From: JBMOPD01 sp049323615
GTDB taxonomy: Bacteria > Bacillota > Desulfotomaculia > Desulfotomaculales > Desulfocucumaceae
Length of the DNA stretch: 47,229 bases
Assembly (NCBI GenBank): GCA_049323615.1
Contig: JBMOPD010000053.1
Span: 1 to 47,229 of the forward strand
Reading direction: 5' to 3'
Part shown: positions 31,971 to 40,374 of the stretch, in pieces
Numbering within the stretch: position 1 is the stretch's first letter
How the letters are laid out: every line of letters begins with the position of its first letter
The notes under the pieces: generated by a model
Database searches by the model: none
Seen by the model: only the letters and a program-made list of their open reading frames with translations
Told to the model about the DNA's origin: nothing
Made by a program: the position numbers and the translations under genes

Positions 31971-33089
31971 TTAAGCTGTTTTAATCTTGATCAGCTCGTA
32001 TTCCCTGCTGCCCAAGCCGATTTCCTCCCCGTGGGCCAGTTGCCTGCTCCAGTCAATGTCCGGGTAGAGGGCGCCGAATTTGTCTTTCGCGTCCTCTTTG
32101 CCTTCCAGTTTTGAGCCGGGAAGCACCCTTTCGGCGTTGACCAGGTCAATGCACGCCTGGTCGATGGCCACCGGGTCCAGGGAAGCCAGGATGCCTATAT
32201 CCCTTACTACCGGGGCGTCCGTGAAGCTGAAGCAGTCACAGTCCGGGGAGATGTTGTTGAGGAAGTTGATGAAGCCGGCCTTGCCCCTTTTATTGATCAG
32301 GACTCCGGCGGCGTATTCGGCCATTTTTTCCTGCAGGGCGTCCTTCTGGTTGTTGCGCCAGTTCACCGCGATGGCCCCGTGCGGGCAGGTGACCGTGCAT
32401 TCTCCGCAGCCTATGCACAGTTTTTCGTCCACCACCGCCATTTTCAGCTCTCCCACCGCGATTGCCCCGGTGGGACACCACTGGTGGCACCGGGAACAGG
32501 CCTTGCACTTTTCCGGTTTTACCCTCGGCAGCATGTCCGAATGCATGATTTGCTTGCCGGACCTGGAACCGCAGCCCATGCCGACATTCTTTATGGCCCC
32601 GCCGAAGCCGGCGGCCTCATGCCCTTTAAAGTGCGAAACGGCTATCAGGGCGTCGGCCAGCACCACCGCGCTGCCTATTTTAACTTCCTGGCAGTGCTTG
32701 AAGTTGACCGGCACGCTCAGGTAATCTTTGCCGCTCAGTCCGTCGGCTATAATCAGCGGCGCGTTCACCACCGCGTAGTCGAAACCGTTCTCTATGGCGG
32801 TCTGCAGGTGGTTCACTGCGTCCGACCTGCTCCCCTTGTACAGGGTGTTGGCGTCGGTGAGAAAGGGCTTTCCGCCCGCTTTTTTAACCTCGTCCACGAT
32901 CTTCCTGATAAACTGGGGCCTGATATAGCCGGTGTTGCCCTTTTCACCAAAATGCAGCTTAATGGCCACCAGGTCCCCCGGTGAGATGATTTCATTCAGG
33001 CCGGCCTCGGCAAACAGCTTCCCCACCTTATCTATCAGGTTGAATTTTTGTGTAGCCCTCATGTCGGTGAAAAATACCTTTGATGACAT
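31971..33089 (-). CDS. DUF362 protein with two [4Fe-4S] clusters
   Basis: A 372-residue protein. The DUF362 domain opens with KVFFTDMRATQKFNLIDKV, with VAIKLHFGEKGNTGYIRPQF and a glycine-rich GHEAAGFGGAIKNVGMGCGSRSGKQ. A ferredoxin domain of two clusters is inserted near residues 190-240: CKACSRCHQWCP and CIGCGECTVTCP, each with the standard CxxCxxCxxxCP pattern. Such proteins are common in strict anaerobes; their reaction is unknown, though redox or radical chemistry is often suggested. GGGGGAAGG precedes the ATG. The remnant at 31774 touches its end. Confidence 0.88.
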   Translation of the reverse strand: MSSKVFFTDMRATQKFNLIDKVGKLFAEAGLNEIISPGDLVAIKLHFGEKGNTGYIRPQFIRKIVDEVKKAGGKPFLTDANTLYKGSRSDAVNHLQTAIENGFDYAVVNAPLIIADGLSGKDYLSVPVNFKHCQEVKIGSAVVLADALIAVSHFKGHEAAGFGGAIKNVGMGCGSRSGKQIMHSDMLPRVKPEKCKACSRCHQWCPTGAIAVGELKMAVVDEKLCIGCGECTVTCPHGAIAVNWRNNQKDALQEKMAEYAAGVLINKRGKAGFINFLNNISPDCDCFSFTDAPVVRDIGILASLDPVAIDQACIDLVNAERVLPGSKLEGKEDAKDKFGALYPDIDWSRQLAHGEEIGLGSREYELIKIKTA

Positions 33090-33198
33090 GGCCTTCCCCC
33101 TATTCAGAATGTTTTATCAAGGAATCGTCTCCTTTATTCTCTATATTATTATTTCCATACTTCCTGCCATTTCCCTGCTGCTCCAAAAGAAAACCCGG

Positions 33199-33471
33199 CT
33201 AATACTCAGGGTTGGACGCCTTGTAATATTTTTTTAACTTCTCTAAAATGCGGTCGTCTCCGTCTGTGACGGGGTAGTCCACTTCCCGGAATACCTTCAT
33301 CGGGTTGCCGTGCGGATTGCCCCTGTTTATCCACCGCCGGTAATAATCGGTGGCCTCCCGGATTACTCCCAGCAGCTGCATGGCCAGAATGACCATTATG
33401 GCCACGGCCAGCAGTGTTTTAAACGCCTGCATCATCTTTTTCTTGATCTCTATTATAAAAAACAATTTCAT
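33199..33471 (-). CDS. Small membrane protein, YqzK/DUF4227-like
   Basis: A 90-residue protein with one membrane helix (AFKTLLAVAIMVILAMQLLGVI) followed by a polar tail YYRRWINRGNPHGNPMKVFRE. This layout and the PHGxxxKVF motif resemble YqzK/DUF4227, a small protein coded beside spoIIM, fur and xerD in Bacillus. Here it follows spoIIM by 10 bp, fitting the same place. The start may be the first ATG (GGGAG close upstream) or the ATG pair 12 codons later. Function is unknown. Confidence 0.6.
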   Translation of the reverse strand: MKLFFIIEIKKKMMQAFKTLLAVAIMVILAMQLLGVIREATDYYRRWINRGNPHGNPMKVFREVDYPVTDGDDRILEKLKKYYKASNPEY

Positions 33472-33480
33472 TCACTCCCG

Positions 33481-34137
33481 TCACTTGCTCCAGTATCCGG
33501 AAGATATCATGCCCGCCGCCAGTTTGGTGAAAAGAGGTGTTATATATCCTTCTATAAATCCGGCCCCCATGGTAATCAGCAGCACCGCGGCCATGATGGC
33601 CGTGTATTTTAAAAACCCCGGCAGTACACTGACGGCGGTGTTAAAGTTCCTTTTTAAAAGGAGCAGGGCAAACATTATGGAAGAAGATGCGCCAATACAG
33701 ATAGCCGGCACATAAAGCAGGTTGTGCGGGAGAATGGCCGCCATGGTTAGCAGTACGCCGCCCAGGGACAGGTCCCCGGTCAAAAACCCCGCTGCAAACC
33801 CAATCACAAAACCTCTTACGAAGAGTATGGCCAGGGTTACCGGCATGCCAATCACGGTCAGCCCCAGGAGGTAGATGGCGGCCACCATAATCATGTTATT
33901 GACCATGGCGTTTTTAGCCATCCTGGCCGATTCAAAGTTTACCCCCTCGACCTTTTGCACGAAATCCCTTATATATAAGCTGAGTTCCTCAGACTTTGCC
34001 TTGTCCATCCTGCTGGCAGACATAGACCCAACCAGCAGCCCGACTGAAAAAACAAACAGCACAATCAGGTGTACCGGCCAACCGCTAATAAGAATTGAAG
34101 CCAGTCTGCCGGGGGCTTTCCTTTCATAACCGTTCAT
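33481..34137 (-). CDS. spoIIM: Stage II sporulation protein M
   Basis: A 218-residue integral membrane protein with about five helices. SpoIIM is part of the SpoIIDMP peptidoglycan machine that drives engulfment and septal migration. Family features are the opening helix HLIVLFVFSVGLLVGSM, the FVRGFVIGFAAGFLTGDLSLGGVLLTMAAILPHNLLYVPAI segment, and the final GAGFIEGYITPLF. The start at 34137 has GGGGGAG five bases upstream; the frame is open six codons further. It precedes the YqzK-like gene; the fur gene found between them in Bacillus is absent here. Confidence 0.93.
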   Translation of the reverse strand: MNGYERKAPGRLASILISGWPVHLIVLFVFSVGLLVGSMSASRMDKAKSEELSLYIRDFVQKVEGVNFESARMAKNAMVNNMIMVAAIYLLGLTVIGMPVTLAILFVRGFVIGFAAGFLTGDLSLGGVLLTMAAILPHNLLYVPAICIGASSSIMFALLLLKRNFNTAVSVLPGFLKYTAIMAAVLLITMGAGFIEGYITPLFTKLAAGMISSGYWSK

Positions 34138-34188
34138 CGCATCTCCCCCAAACACAACCTGTCCATAAATATTAATATTAGGGCTTAA

Positions 34189-34503
34189 ATGTCAATATGC
34201 CAATCCACCTATGACAGCATGTACCGGGCCAGGGAGATATTCCGGGTGGAGTCCGCGGTCATTGTCACCCAGAACTTCCACCTCCCCAGGGCGGTTTATA
34301 CGGCCAGGAAACCGGGCATTCCGGCAGTGGGAATAAGTGCGGACAGGCACGTGTATGCAGGGGCGGAGGTATATGACCTGCGGGAGGTGCCGGCCAGGGT
34401 CAAGGCCTTCGCCCAGATAGCCGCAGGTTCAAAGCCCCGGTTTCCGGGTGAGGTGATTCCCGTCAGCGGGGACGGCAGGTCTACCCACGACCTGCGTGAT
34501 TGA
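34189..34503 (+). pseudogene. SanA/YdcF-like (DUF218) C-terminal remnant
   Basis: The 104-codon frame encodes STYDSMYRAREIFRVESAVI, then VTQNFHLPRAVYTARKPGIPAVGIS, ADRHVYAG and YDLREVPARVKAF, the second half of SanA-type DUF218 membrane proteins linked to cell-envelope barrier function. The normal N-terminal half, with its membrane helix and first DUF218 motifs, is missing. The space upstream is taken by the spoIIM promoter. No good ribosome site precedes the first ATG. The gene is truncated and probably dead. Confidence 0.75.
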
Positions 34504-34535
34504 ATTAATTTTCCGCAGGTTATTGGGAAAATTAA

Positions 34536-35204
34536 TCAGTTTCGGCTGCGGACCATTTCCAGTATGACTTTGTAAATATATTCCGCGGCCAGCAGATCCT
34601 CAAGGGAATTGCCGCTGGCGGCTACCACCGCCACCCCGGCGTCCAAGCGGCGTGCCGCCTCGACCGCCCTCCGGGCCGCCTCGCCAGCCGAGGCGAATCC
34701 GCTTTTTTTAAGGGTCCTGGCCACCGTGCCGGTCAGCACCGCCGCGGCCCCGGCGTTAACAGCGGCGTCAAAGGCCACCCCACCGGAACCGGTGGCCCCC
34801 AGCACCACCTTTCCACTCATATCTACTAATCCCGGGGTTTCCGCCCCAAGGTTCGGCGCTACTGCCGTTACTTCCGCTCCGGAGGACTGAATCCCTTCGA
34901 TTGCCCCGGCAATTCTTTCCTTGCGCTCAATATCACCGCCCACCCTGGGTTCGGCCAGCACCACCACTGATGTCCCCAGCCGCTGCGCCTCCCTCCCGGC
35001 CATGGCACCTATCATTTTGGGATCAACCTTCACCGGTGGTCTGGCAGCATCCGGGCTTGCCCCGAACACTGCGGCCGCTCCGGCGTCAATGGCCGCCTCC
35101 ATGCTGGTTGAAAAGTCAATGACGTCCACCACCACAACCACCATGCCCATGGATCCGGCCCCGGCGGCGCCGCTGGCGTCGGCAGTGAGGATAACTTTAG
35201 TCAT
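34536..35204 (-). CDS. ComB/2-phosphosulfolactate phosphatase-like protein
   Basis: A 222-residue, alanine- and valine-rich protein. It has VVVVVDVIDFSTSMEAAIDAGAAAVF near the start, ATGSGGVAFDAAVNAGAAAVLTG in the middle and SGNSLEDLLAAEYIYKVI near the end, resembling the DVLRASTT, TTNGT and FSLED-AG positions of ComB. The ComB signature arginine of DVLRA is not present (DVIDFST), so activity on 2-phosphosulfolactate is doubtful. It lies next to the DUF3866 gene on the same strand with a 122-bp gap. Function should be left as unknown with a fold-level resemblance. Confidence 0.5.
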   Translation of the reverse strand: MTKVILTADASGAAGAGSMGMVVVVVDVIDFSTSMEAAIDAGAAAVFGASPDAARPPVKVDPKMIGAMAGREAQRLGTSVVVLAEPRVGGDIERKERIAGAIEGIQSSGAEVTAVAPNLGAETPGLVDMSGKVVLGATGSGGVAFDAAVNAGAAAVLTGTVARTLKKSGFASAGEAARRAVEAARRLDAGVAVVAASGNSLEDLLAAEYIYKVILEMVRSRN

Positions 35205-35224
35205 GGCACACTTCCTTTTAGGTC

Positions 35225-35244
35225 AGGGATTGGGGGTTGGGATT
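35225..35244 (+). repeat. Short intergenic repeat, copy 2
   Basis: Plus-strand AGGGATTGGGGGTTGGGATT, closely similar to copies at 15172-15188 and 44888-44904 (both on the minus strand). It lies between the ComB-like start and the DUF3866 stop. Confidence 0.6.
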
Positions 35245-35325
35245 ACGGCTCATAATTTCTGCTGTTATAAACTCCGCCTTGCCGGCATATGATCAAAAAA
35301 ATCATAAGGAGCAACAATCATGAGC

Positions 35326-36510
35326 CTATACTGCACCGGAAACGGGATCTATTTCGCCGGCAAGGTATCCCGGCTGATCTGTATCCTGCGCGCCAAGGCC
35401 CGTCTTTACCCGACAGTCAGGAGCTTTATCGACTCGCGGCTTAATTAGCCCGGCGGCGTAGATACCGGCTGCCCCGGCGGCGAGGAAAAAATCCGGGTCT
35501 TCTTTTATGGACCGGCCCATGGTAGTGGTGGAAAGCCCGTATGCGGCCATTATTTCCGGCACTTTCGAGGTGTTCACCACCACTACCCGGTGTCTGTCCA
35601 GTATGCCAGATTCCCTCATCTGCCTTTCCACAAGGGATTTTTTTTCGCCCTGCCAGCCCGGCACGGGGACGGTGCACCCGGTCAGCGCCACCTTTCCCAG
35701 GGCAGTCCTGGTGTGGTGGCTCAGTCCGTAATGCCTTTCCCTGCCTTCTGCAAAACTCACCCGCGGCACCGCAATGGCGGTCCCACCCAAGATGTTTACG
35801 GCGTTTACGATCTCCCCCTGCTCCAGCGCCGTATGTCCGAATTCGCTGGCGCTGCCCACTATGCCCGGGCCCATTGACACAACTGCCAGGTCCGTCCCGG
35901 CGGCCTTGGCCCAAATAAGCCCGCTGTACACGTTTATAGCCTCGTAATCCCCACCGAAGGCTTGCCCGCAGGTTACCGTCAGGTCAATCAGGGATTTGTC
36001 CCTGAGTTCCTGCACCAGCCTGCTGATCCAGATGGGCAGGGCGGCCCCGTCGGTCATCAGGTATGCCACCCTGGCGGCCCGCCCGGCGGTGTGCTTGAAG
36101 GCGGCGGCCACCGGGGCCAGCATGCTGTGCAGGGTGGCCACCACCACCGGCATGCCGCCCAGGTTTTCAGCCGACCTGTAAGCGGCGCTGCCCGGGTGTT
36201 CATCCTCCTCCACGGCCAGGACCTTCACCTGCAGCGGTGTGTACCGCATTTTCATGATGTGCCCCTCCGGGGCCGGGTCGGGCACTTTTTTACCCTCAAC
36301 GCACATGACAAAGTGGAATCCCCCGGTGCCCAGCCCCTTGGCCACCGCGGTGGTGTTCAGCACCACCCGGTCCCCCACCTCCACCTTTCCGGTCAGCAGG
36401 TCGTAGCTTATAGCCTTTTCTTCCCGCTCCCCGATACGCACCGTGATTTCAGTGACGCCCGGCCTCCGGCCGTCAATGCGGGATACCTCGCCCCTCCTGA
36501 TCAGAATCAA
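35326..36510 (-). CDS. DUF3866 family protein
   Basis: A 394-residue cytoplasmic protein. The N-terminus GEVSRIDGRRPGVTEITVRI and KAISYDLLTGKVEVGDRVVLNTTAVAKGLGTGGFHFV form a small beta domain. The rest is an alpha/beta domain with HSMLAPVAAAFK, LMTDGAALPI and VSMGPGIVGSASEFGHTALEQGE. This is the standard layout of DUF3866, conserved in Firmicutes and Actinobacteria and often coded near SteA, M20 peptidase and spo genes. I know of no established function. The start is TTG with GGAGG seven bases upstream. It follows the M20 peptidase gene on the same strand. Confidence 0.8.
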   Translation of the reverse strand: MILIRRGEVSRIDGRRPGVTEITVRIGEREEKAISYDLLTGKVEVGDRVVLNTTAVAKGLGTGGFHFVMCVEGKKVPDPAPEGHIMKMRYTPLQVKVLAVEEDEHPGSAAYRSAENLGGMPVVVATLHSMLAPVAAAFKHTAGRAARVAYLMTDGAALPIWISRLVQELRDKSLIDLTVTCGQAFGGDYEAINVYSGLIWAKAAGTDLAVVSMGPGIVGSASEFGHTALEQGEIVNAVNILGGTAIAVPRVSFAEGRERHYGLSHHTRTALGKVALTGCTVPVPGWQGEKKSLVERQMRESGILDRHRVVVVNTSKVPEIMAAYGLSTTTMGRSIKEDPDFFLAAGAAGIYAAGLIKPRVDKAPDCRVKTGLGAQDTDQPGYLAGEIDPVSGAV

Positions 36511-36544
36511 ACGTATACCTCCAGTATTTTAAGGCTTAGTAAAC

Positions 36545-37663
36545 TTACTTCCCTGCCTCTTTTATAATTTCCAGCAGGTACCGGCAACTGGCCTCCATGT
36601 CCTTTATTCTTATGAATTCCTCGGTGGTGTGCACGTTTTGCATGGCAATGCCCAGGACCGCCGTCGGTATTCCCTTCTCGTTGAACATGTTGGCGTCGCT
36701 TCCGCCGCCGGTGGACACCAACCCGGGGACAAGTCCCAGGTTCTCCGCAGCCTTCACCGCCGCCCGGACGACCTTTTCATTTTCGTTAATATTAAATTCC
36801 CGGTAAAGCTCCTCCACCTTTATGTCAACCCGGGCCCCGGATGCGGCGGCGGCCTCCGCCAGCTTTTCGGTGATTATTCTGGTCTGCCTGTTTTTCTTGT
36901 TCCTGTCCAGGCTCCGGGTCTCGCCCTGGATATTGACCAGGTCCGGCACTATGTTGGTGGCCTTGCCCCCGCTGATTACACCTATATTGGCCGTGGTCTC
37001 GGCGTCGATGCGGCCCAATTTCATGCCGGCGATGGCCCTGGCGGCCACCTCGATGGCGTTTATGCCCTTCTCCGGGCAGACGCCGGCGTGGGCTGATTTG
37101 CCTCTGATGGCTGCCGATATCCTGTCCTGGGTGGGAGCCCTGGTCACTATGGTGCCCGGCGGACCGTCGCTGTCCAGGACATAGCCCATTTTAGCGTGTA
37201 TCAGCGAGGGGTCCAGGTTTTGGGCGCCCAGCAGTCCCCCCTCCTCAAAGACGGTAAAGACCGCCTCCAGCCCCCCGTGTTTTATCCCGTTTTCCCCGAT
37301 TACCCTGAGGGCCTCCAGTATGATGGCTATGCCGGCCTTGTTGTCTCCACCCAGCACGGTGTCACCGGAGGACTTGATTACGTCCCCCTCTACCACCGGC
37401 TTTATTCCCCTGCCGGGTTCAACGGTATCCATGTGGGCGCAGATCATCAGCGGCGGCCCGGCGGCGGGGTCGCCTGTTATCCTGGCAATGATGTTGCCGG
37501 CGCCGGTGCTGATCTTTTTGCCGGTGTCATCCTCGCTGACCTCAAGGCCCATACCCTTTAATCTCTGCTTCAGCAGGTCAGCCACATTTCTTTCCTGGCC
37601 GCTGACACTGTCCACCCTGACCAGTTCCAAAAATTCCGCCGTCATCCTTTCCCTGTTTACCAA
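36545..37663 (-). CDS. M20/M42 family metallopeptidase (peptidase T-like)
   Basis: A 372-residue zinc-dependent aminopeptidase or dipeptidase. Metal-site motifs are visible: ICAHMDTVEPG, VLGGDNKAGIA (bridging aspartate), VFEEGGLLGA and, near the end, STGGGSDANMFNEKG. A dimerisation domain interrupts at about residues 175-285. The TTG at 37663 is preferred: GGGGGTG lies five bases upstream and the product begins MVNRERMTAEFLELV as in relatives. The longer frame begins inside an intergenic repeat. It is followed by DUF3866 and preceded by the oxoacid oxidoreductase genes. Confidence 0.88.
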   Translation of the reverse strand: MVNRERMTAEFLELVRVDSVSGQERNVADLLKQRLKGMGLEVSEDDTGKKISTGAGNIIARITGDPAAGPPLMICAHMDTVEPGRGIKPVVEGDVIKSSGDTVLGGDNKAGIAIILEALRVIGENGIKHGGLEAVFTVFEEGGLLGAQNLDPSLIHAKMGYVLDSDGPPGTIVTRAPTQDRISAAIRGKSAHAGVCPEKGINAIEVAARAIAGMKLGRIDAETTANIGVISGGKATNIVPDLVNIQGETRSLDRNKKNRQTRIITEKLAEAAAASGARVDIKVEELYREFNINENEKVVRAAVKAAENLGLVPGLVSTGGGSDANMFNEKGIPTAVLGIAMQNVHTTEEFIRIKDMEASCRYLLEIIKEAGK

Positions 37664-37686
37664 TCTAACACCCCCGAACGATATCA

Positions 37687-37714
37687 ACCACAGAGAGCAC
37701 AAAGGACACAGAGA
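37687..37714. repeat. CACAGAG-type intergenic repeat
   Basis: CCACAGAGAGCACAAAGGACACAGAG is a string of imperfect direct copies of ACAGAG/ACAAAGG between the oxidoreductase gamma gene and the M20 peptidase. A short related piece (GACACAAAGG) occurs at about 45803. Similar intergenic strings are seen in many bacterial genomes; their role is unknown to me. Confidence 0.55.
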
Positions 37715-37738
37715 TAAAAAAGCTATCAGAAAAATTTT

Positions 37739-38287
37739 TTAACTGCCCTTCCCGCGCACCAGGGCGGCCCCGGCCTCAAGGGCCTTTAAATTCAGCGGGA
37801 TCATCTTGTGGTGGTGCGGCGGCAGCACTTCCTTGAGGGATTTTTCCACCGCCTCCGGGGTGACTACCCCGGTCAGCTCAATCAGGGCGCCCAGTATAAT
37901 GTTGTTGGCCACCTTGCCGCTGCCCAGCTCTTCGGCCATATCGTTGGCCGGCACGTAGAAAACGCTGACGTCCTGCCTTGTGGCCCGGATATCGATCAGT
38001 GAGCTGTTGACGAATATTATGCCTCCCGGCACCACGTTTTTTTCAAATTTCTCCAGGGAAGGCCTGTTCATGGCTATGAGCACGGTGGGCTCGCTGACCA
38101 CCGGCGAGCTGATGGGCCGGCCGGATATGGTGACGCCGCAGTTGGCGGTCCCCCCTCTCATCTCCGGGCCGTACGAAGGTATCCAGGCCACGTGCCTGCC
38201 TTCCACCATCCCGGCGTACGCCAGCAGCTGCCCGGTGGACAGCACCCCCTGCCCGCCAAAACCGGCGATCAAAATTCCCTCGAACAC
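37739..38287 (-). CDS. 2-oxoacid:ferredoxin oxidoreductase, gamma subunit
   Basis: A 182-residue subunit. It opens with the family pattern ILIAGFGGQGVLSTGQLLAYAG, then VAWIPSYGPEMRGGTANCGVTIS, followed by the NNIILGALIELTGVV region. It is the last gene of a four-gene complex (delta, alpha, beta, gamma in transcription order). The enzyme oxidises a 2-oxoacid and CoA to an acyl-CoA, CO2 and reduced ferredoxin. It directly follows the beta gene with no spacer. Confidence 0.92.
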   Translation of the reverse strand: MFEGILIAGFGGQGVLSTGQLLAYAGMVEGRHVAWIPSYGPEMRGGTANCGVTISGRPISSPVVSEPTVLIAMNRPSLEKFEKNVVPGGIIFVNSSLIDIRATRQDVSVFYVPANDMAEELGSGKVANNIILGALIELTGVVTPEAVEKSLKEVLPPHHHKMIPLNLKALEAGAALVRGKGS

Positions 38288-39037
38288 CTAGACCACCTCC
38301 GCCGGTTTTTTGAATTCACCCAGGGGATAGTAAGGAATCATATTCTCTTCCAGCCACTTGAGGGCCTTTAAGGGAGACAGCCCCCAGTTGGTGGGACAGG
38401 ACGAAAGCACTTCCACCATGGTGAAGCCCAGCCCCTCCATCTGCACCTGGAAGGCCTTTTTAATGGCTTTTTTGGCCCTGGTCACGTTGGCCGGGTCGTG
38501 CACCGAAACCCTGGCGATATAGGCCGAACCGTCCAGCACCGACAGCATTTCGCTCATCCTGACCGGATAGCCGTTTACATCGCGGTTCCTGCCGTAAGGG
38601 GTGGTGGTGGTTACCTGGCCCAGCAGGGTGGTGGGGGCCATCTGCCCTCCGGTCATGGCGTAAATGGCATTGTTTATAAAGATAACGGTGAATTTTTCTC
38701 CCCGGGCGGCGGCGTGCACCACCTCGCCGGTGCCGATGGCCGCCATGTCCCCGTCACCCTGGTAGGTGAAGACCACCCGGTCCGGCAGCACTCTTTTTAT
38801 CCCGGTGGCCACCGCCGGCGCCCTGCCGTGGGACGCCTGGAAGGCATCGCAGTCGAAATACTCATAGCAGAATACCGAGCAGCCCACCGGCGCCACCGCT
38901 ATGCTCCGCTCAAATATGTCCAGCTCGTCGATTACCTCGGCCACCAGCCGGTGCACTATGCCGTGGGTGCATCCCGGGCAGTAGTGAAAGGGCATATCTT
39001 TCAATGATTTGGGCCTGGTAAAAACCTTCTTCATCAC
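38288..39037 (-). CDS. 2-oxoacid:ferredoxin oxidoreductase, beta subunit (TPP-binding)
   Basis: A 249-residue subunit that binds thiamine diphosphate. The TPP/Mg motif is GDGDMAAIGTGEVVHAAARGE ... FINNAIYAMTGGQMAPTT (about residues 93-135). The early CPGCTHG and later VGCSVF cysteine pairs are seen; in some relatives they ligate an extra cluster. It overlaps the alpha gene by 4 bp. Sequence alone does not separate 2-oxoglutarate (Kor) from branched-chain 2-oxoisovalerate (Vor) enzymes; a small delta ferredoxin with an alpha of this length fits both. Confidence 0.92.
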   Translation of the reverse strand: MMKKVFTRPKSLKDMPFHYCPGCTHGIVHRLVAEVIDELDIFERSIAVAPVGCSVFCYEYFDCDAFQASHGRAPAVATGIKRVLPDRVVFTYQGDGDMAAIGTGEVVHAAARGEKFTVIFINNAIYAMTGGQMAPTTLLGQVTTTTPYGRNRDVNGYPVRMSEMLSVLDGSAYIARVSVHDPANVTRAKKAIKKAFQVQMEGLGFTMVEVLSSCPTNWGLSPLKALKWLEENMIPYYPLGEFKKPAEVV

Positions 39038-40098
39038 TGATCACCCCCGGTCAGTATCTTCTCGGCTTCCCGGCGGACGTCCCCGGCCACCGGCAGCATG
39101 CCTCCCACCCGGCCGTAGAAATATACCGGCTTTCTTCCGTTTACGGCCAGGCGTACGTCTTCCACCATCTGGCCCATGCTCATCTCCACCGTCAGGAAAT
39201 GCTTTGCCCTGTCCGCCAGCGCCGAAATCCGGTCCGCCGGGAAAGGCCAGAGGGTGATGGGGCGCAGCAGTCCCACGGGCTTTCCTTCGGCCCTGAATGT
39301 ATCCACTACCGCCTTGCACACCCGGGCGGCGGTGCCAAAGGCCACCAGCACCAGTTCCGCCCCTTCGGTGTGGTAGTCCTCCCAGCGCTGTTCCGACCCG
39401 GCCATGGCCGCATACTTGCGGCCCAGCTTTATGTTATGGACTTCGCAGTTCTCGGGAACAATGTAAAGGGAGTTGATCAGGTTCTTTTCTCTTCCCTTTC
39501 TTCCCGTGGCGGCCCAGCTTTTTTCAGGTATGGCCGCCGGCTTTTCCCCGTCGTCCAGGTTTACGGGCTCCATCATTTGGCCCAGCACCCCGTCACCCAT
39601 CAGCATCACCGGGTTTCTGTACTTGTCCGCCAGGTCGAAGGCGTCCTGCATCAGGTCGATGATTTCCTGCACCGAGGCCGGCGCCAGCACCAGCAGCCTG
39701 TAGTCGCCGTGGCCCCCCCCCTTGGTGGCCTGGAAATAGTCCGACTGGGCGGGGGCAATGTTGCCCAGTCCCGGGCCGCCCCGGATCATGTTCACTATCA
39801 CACAGGGAAGCTCCGCTCCGGCCAGGTAAGATATGCCTTCCTGCATCAGGCTGATGCCGGGCCCGGAGGAGGAGGTCATCACCCTGGCTCCGGCTCCGGC
39901 CGCTCCGAATACCATGTTTATTGAAGCCACCTCGCTCTCGGCCTGCAGGTACAGCCCGCCCACCTCCGGCAGCCTTTTGGCCAGGTAGTGGGGCAGCTCG
40001 CTCTGGGGGGTGATGGGATAGCCGAAAAAGTACCGGCATCCGGCCCTCACGGCCCCTTCGCCGATGGCCTCATTGCCCTTCATCAATATCTTACCCAA
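39034..40098 (-). CDS. vorB: 2-oxoacid:ferredoxin oxidoreductase, alpha subunit (VorB/KorA-like)
   Basis: A 354-residue subunit with the pyrimidine-binding domain: MKGNEAIGEGAVRAGCRYFFGYPITPQSEL at the start, QAESEVASINMVFGAAGAGARVMTSSSGPG for the TPP contact, and the transketolase C-terminal-like domain from about 230. It resembles proteins annotated as VorB (3-methyl-2-oxobutanoate) and KorA (2-oxoglutarate); the symbol reflects the commoner annotation and is not proof of substrate. It overlaps the delta gene by 8 bp and the beta gene by 4 bp. Confidence 0.88.
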   Translation of the reverse strand: MGKILMKGNEAIGEGAVRAGCRYFFGYPITPQSELPHYLAKRLPEVGGLYLQAESEVASINMVFGAAGAGARVMTSSSGPGISLMQEGISYLAGAELPCVIVNMIRGGPGLGNIAPAQSDYFQATKGGGHGDYRLLVLAPASVQEIIDLMQDAFDLADKYRNPVMLMGDGVLGQMMEPVNLDDGEKPAAIPEKSWAATGRKGREKNLINSLYIVPENCEVHNIKLGRKYAAMAGSEQRWEDYHTEGAELVLVAFGTAARVCKAVVDTFRAEGKPVGLLRPITLWPFPADRISALADRAKHFLTVEMSMGQMVEDVRLAVNGRKPVYFYGRVGGMLPVAGDVRREAEKILTGGDQ

Positions 40099-40312
40099 CC
40101 TTTTTCTCCTCCTTCTCCACCTCTATCACTATATCGGGGCACATCCTGGCGCATATGGCGCACCCGGTGCATTTATCCATGTCCACCACCGTCGCCGGGT
40201 GAAACCCCATCACATTGATGTGCCCGGCCATTTCAATGATTTTTTTCGGGCAGAAATTTTTGCAGATTTCGCAGCCCTTGCACCTTTCCTCCCTGAATGT
40301 CACCCTGGGCAA
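40091..40312 (-). CDS. 2-oxoacid:ferredoxin oxidoreductase, delta subunit (2[4Fe-4S] ferredoxin)
   Basis: A 73-residue ferredoxin subunit with two cluster motifs, CKGCEICKNFCPKKII and CTGCAICARMCPDIVI. It accepts electrons from the TPP site and passes them to free ferredoxin. It is the first gene of the operon; the upstream P-loop gene is on the same strand, 62 bp away, and may belong to the same transcript. Confidence 0.93.
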   Translation of the reverse strand: MPRVTFREERCKGCEICKNFCPKKIIEMAGHINVMGFHPATVVDMDKCTGCAICARMCPDIVIEVEKEEKKVG

Positions 40313-40374
40313 AGAAAATCCCCCTTTTCAATATCATTTATTTAATTAATTTTCAGTTATTTCAGCAGGCCTCT

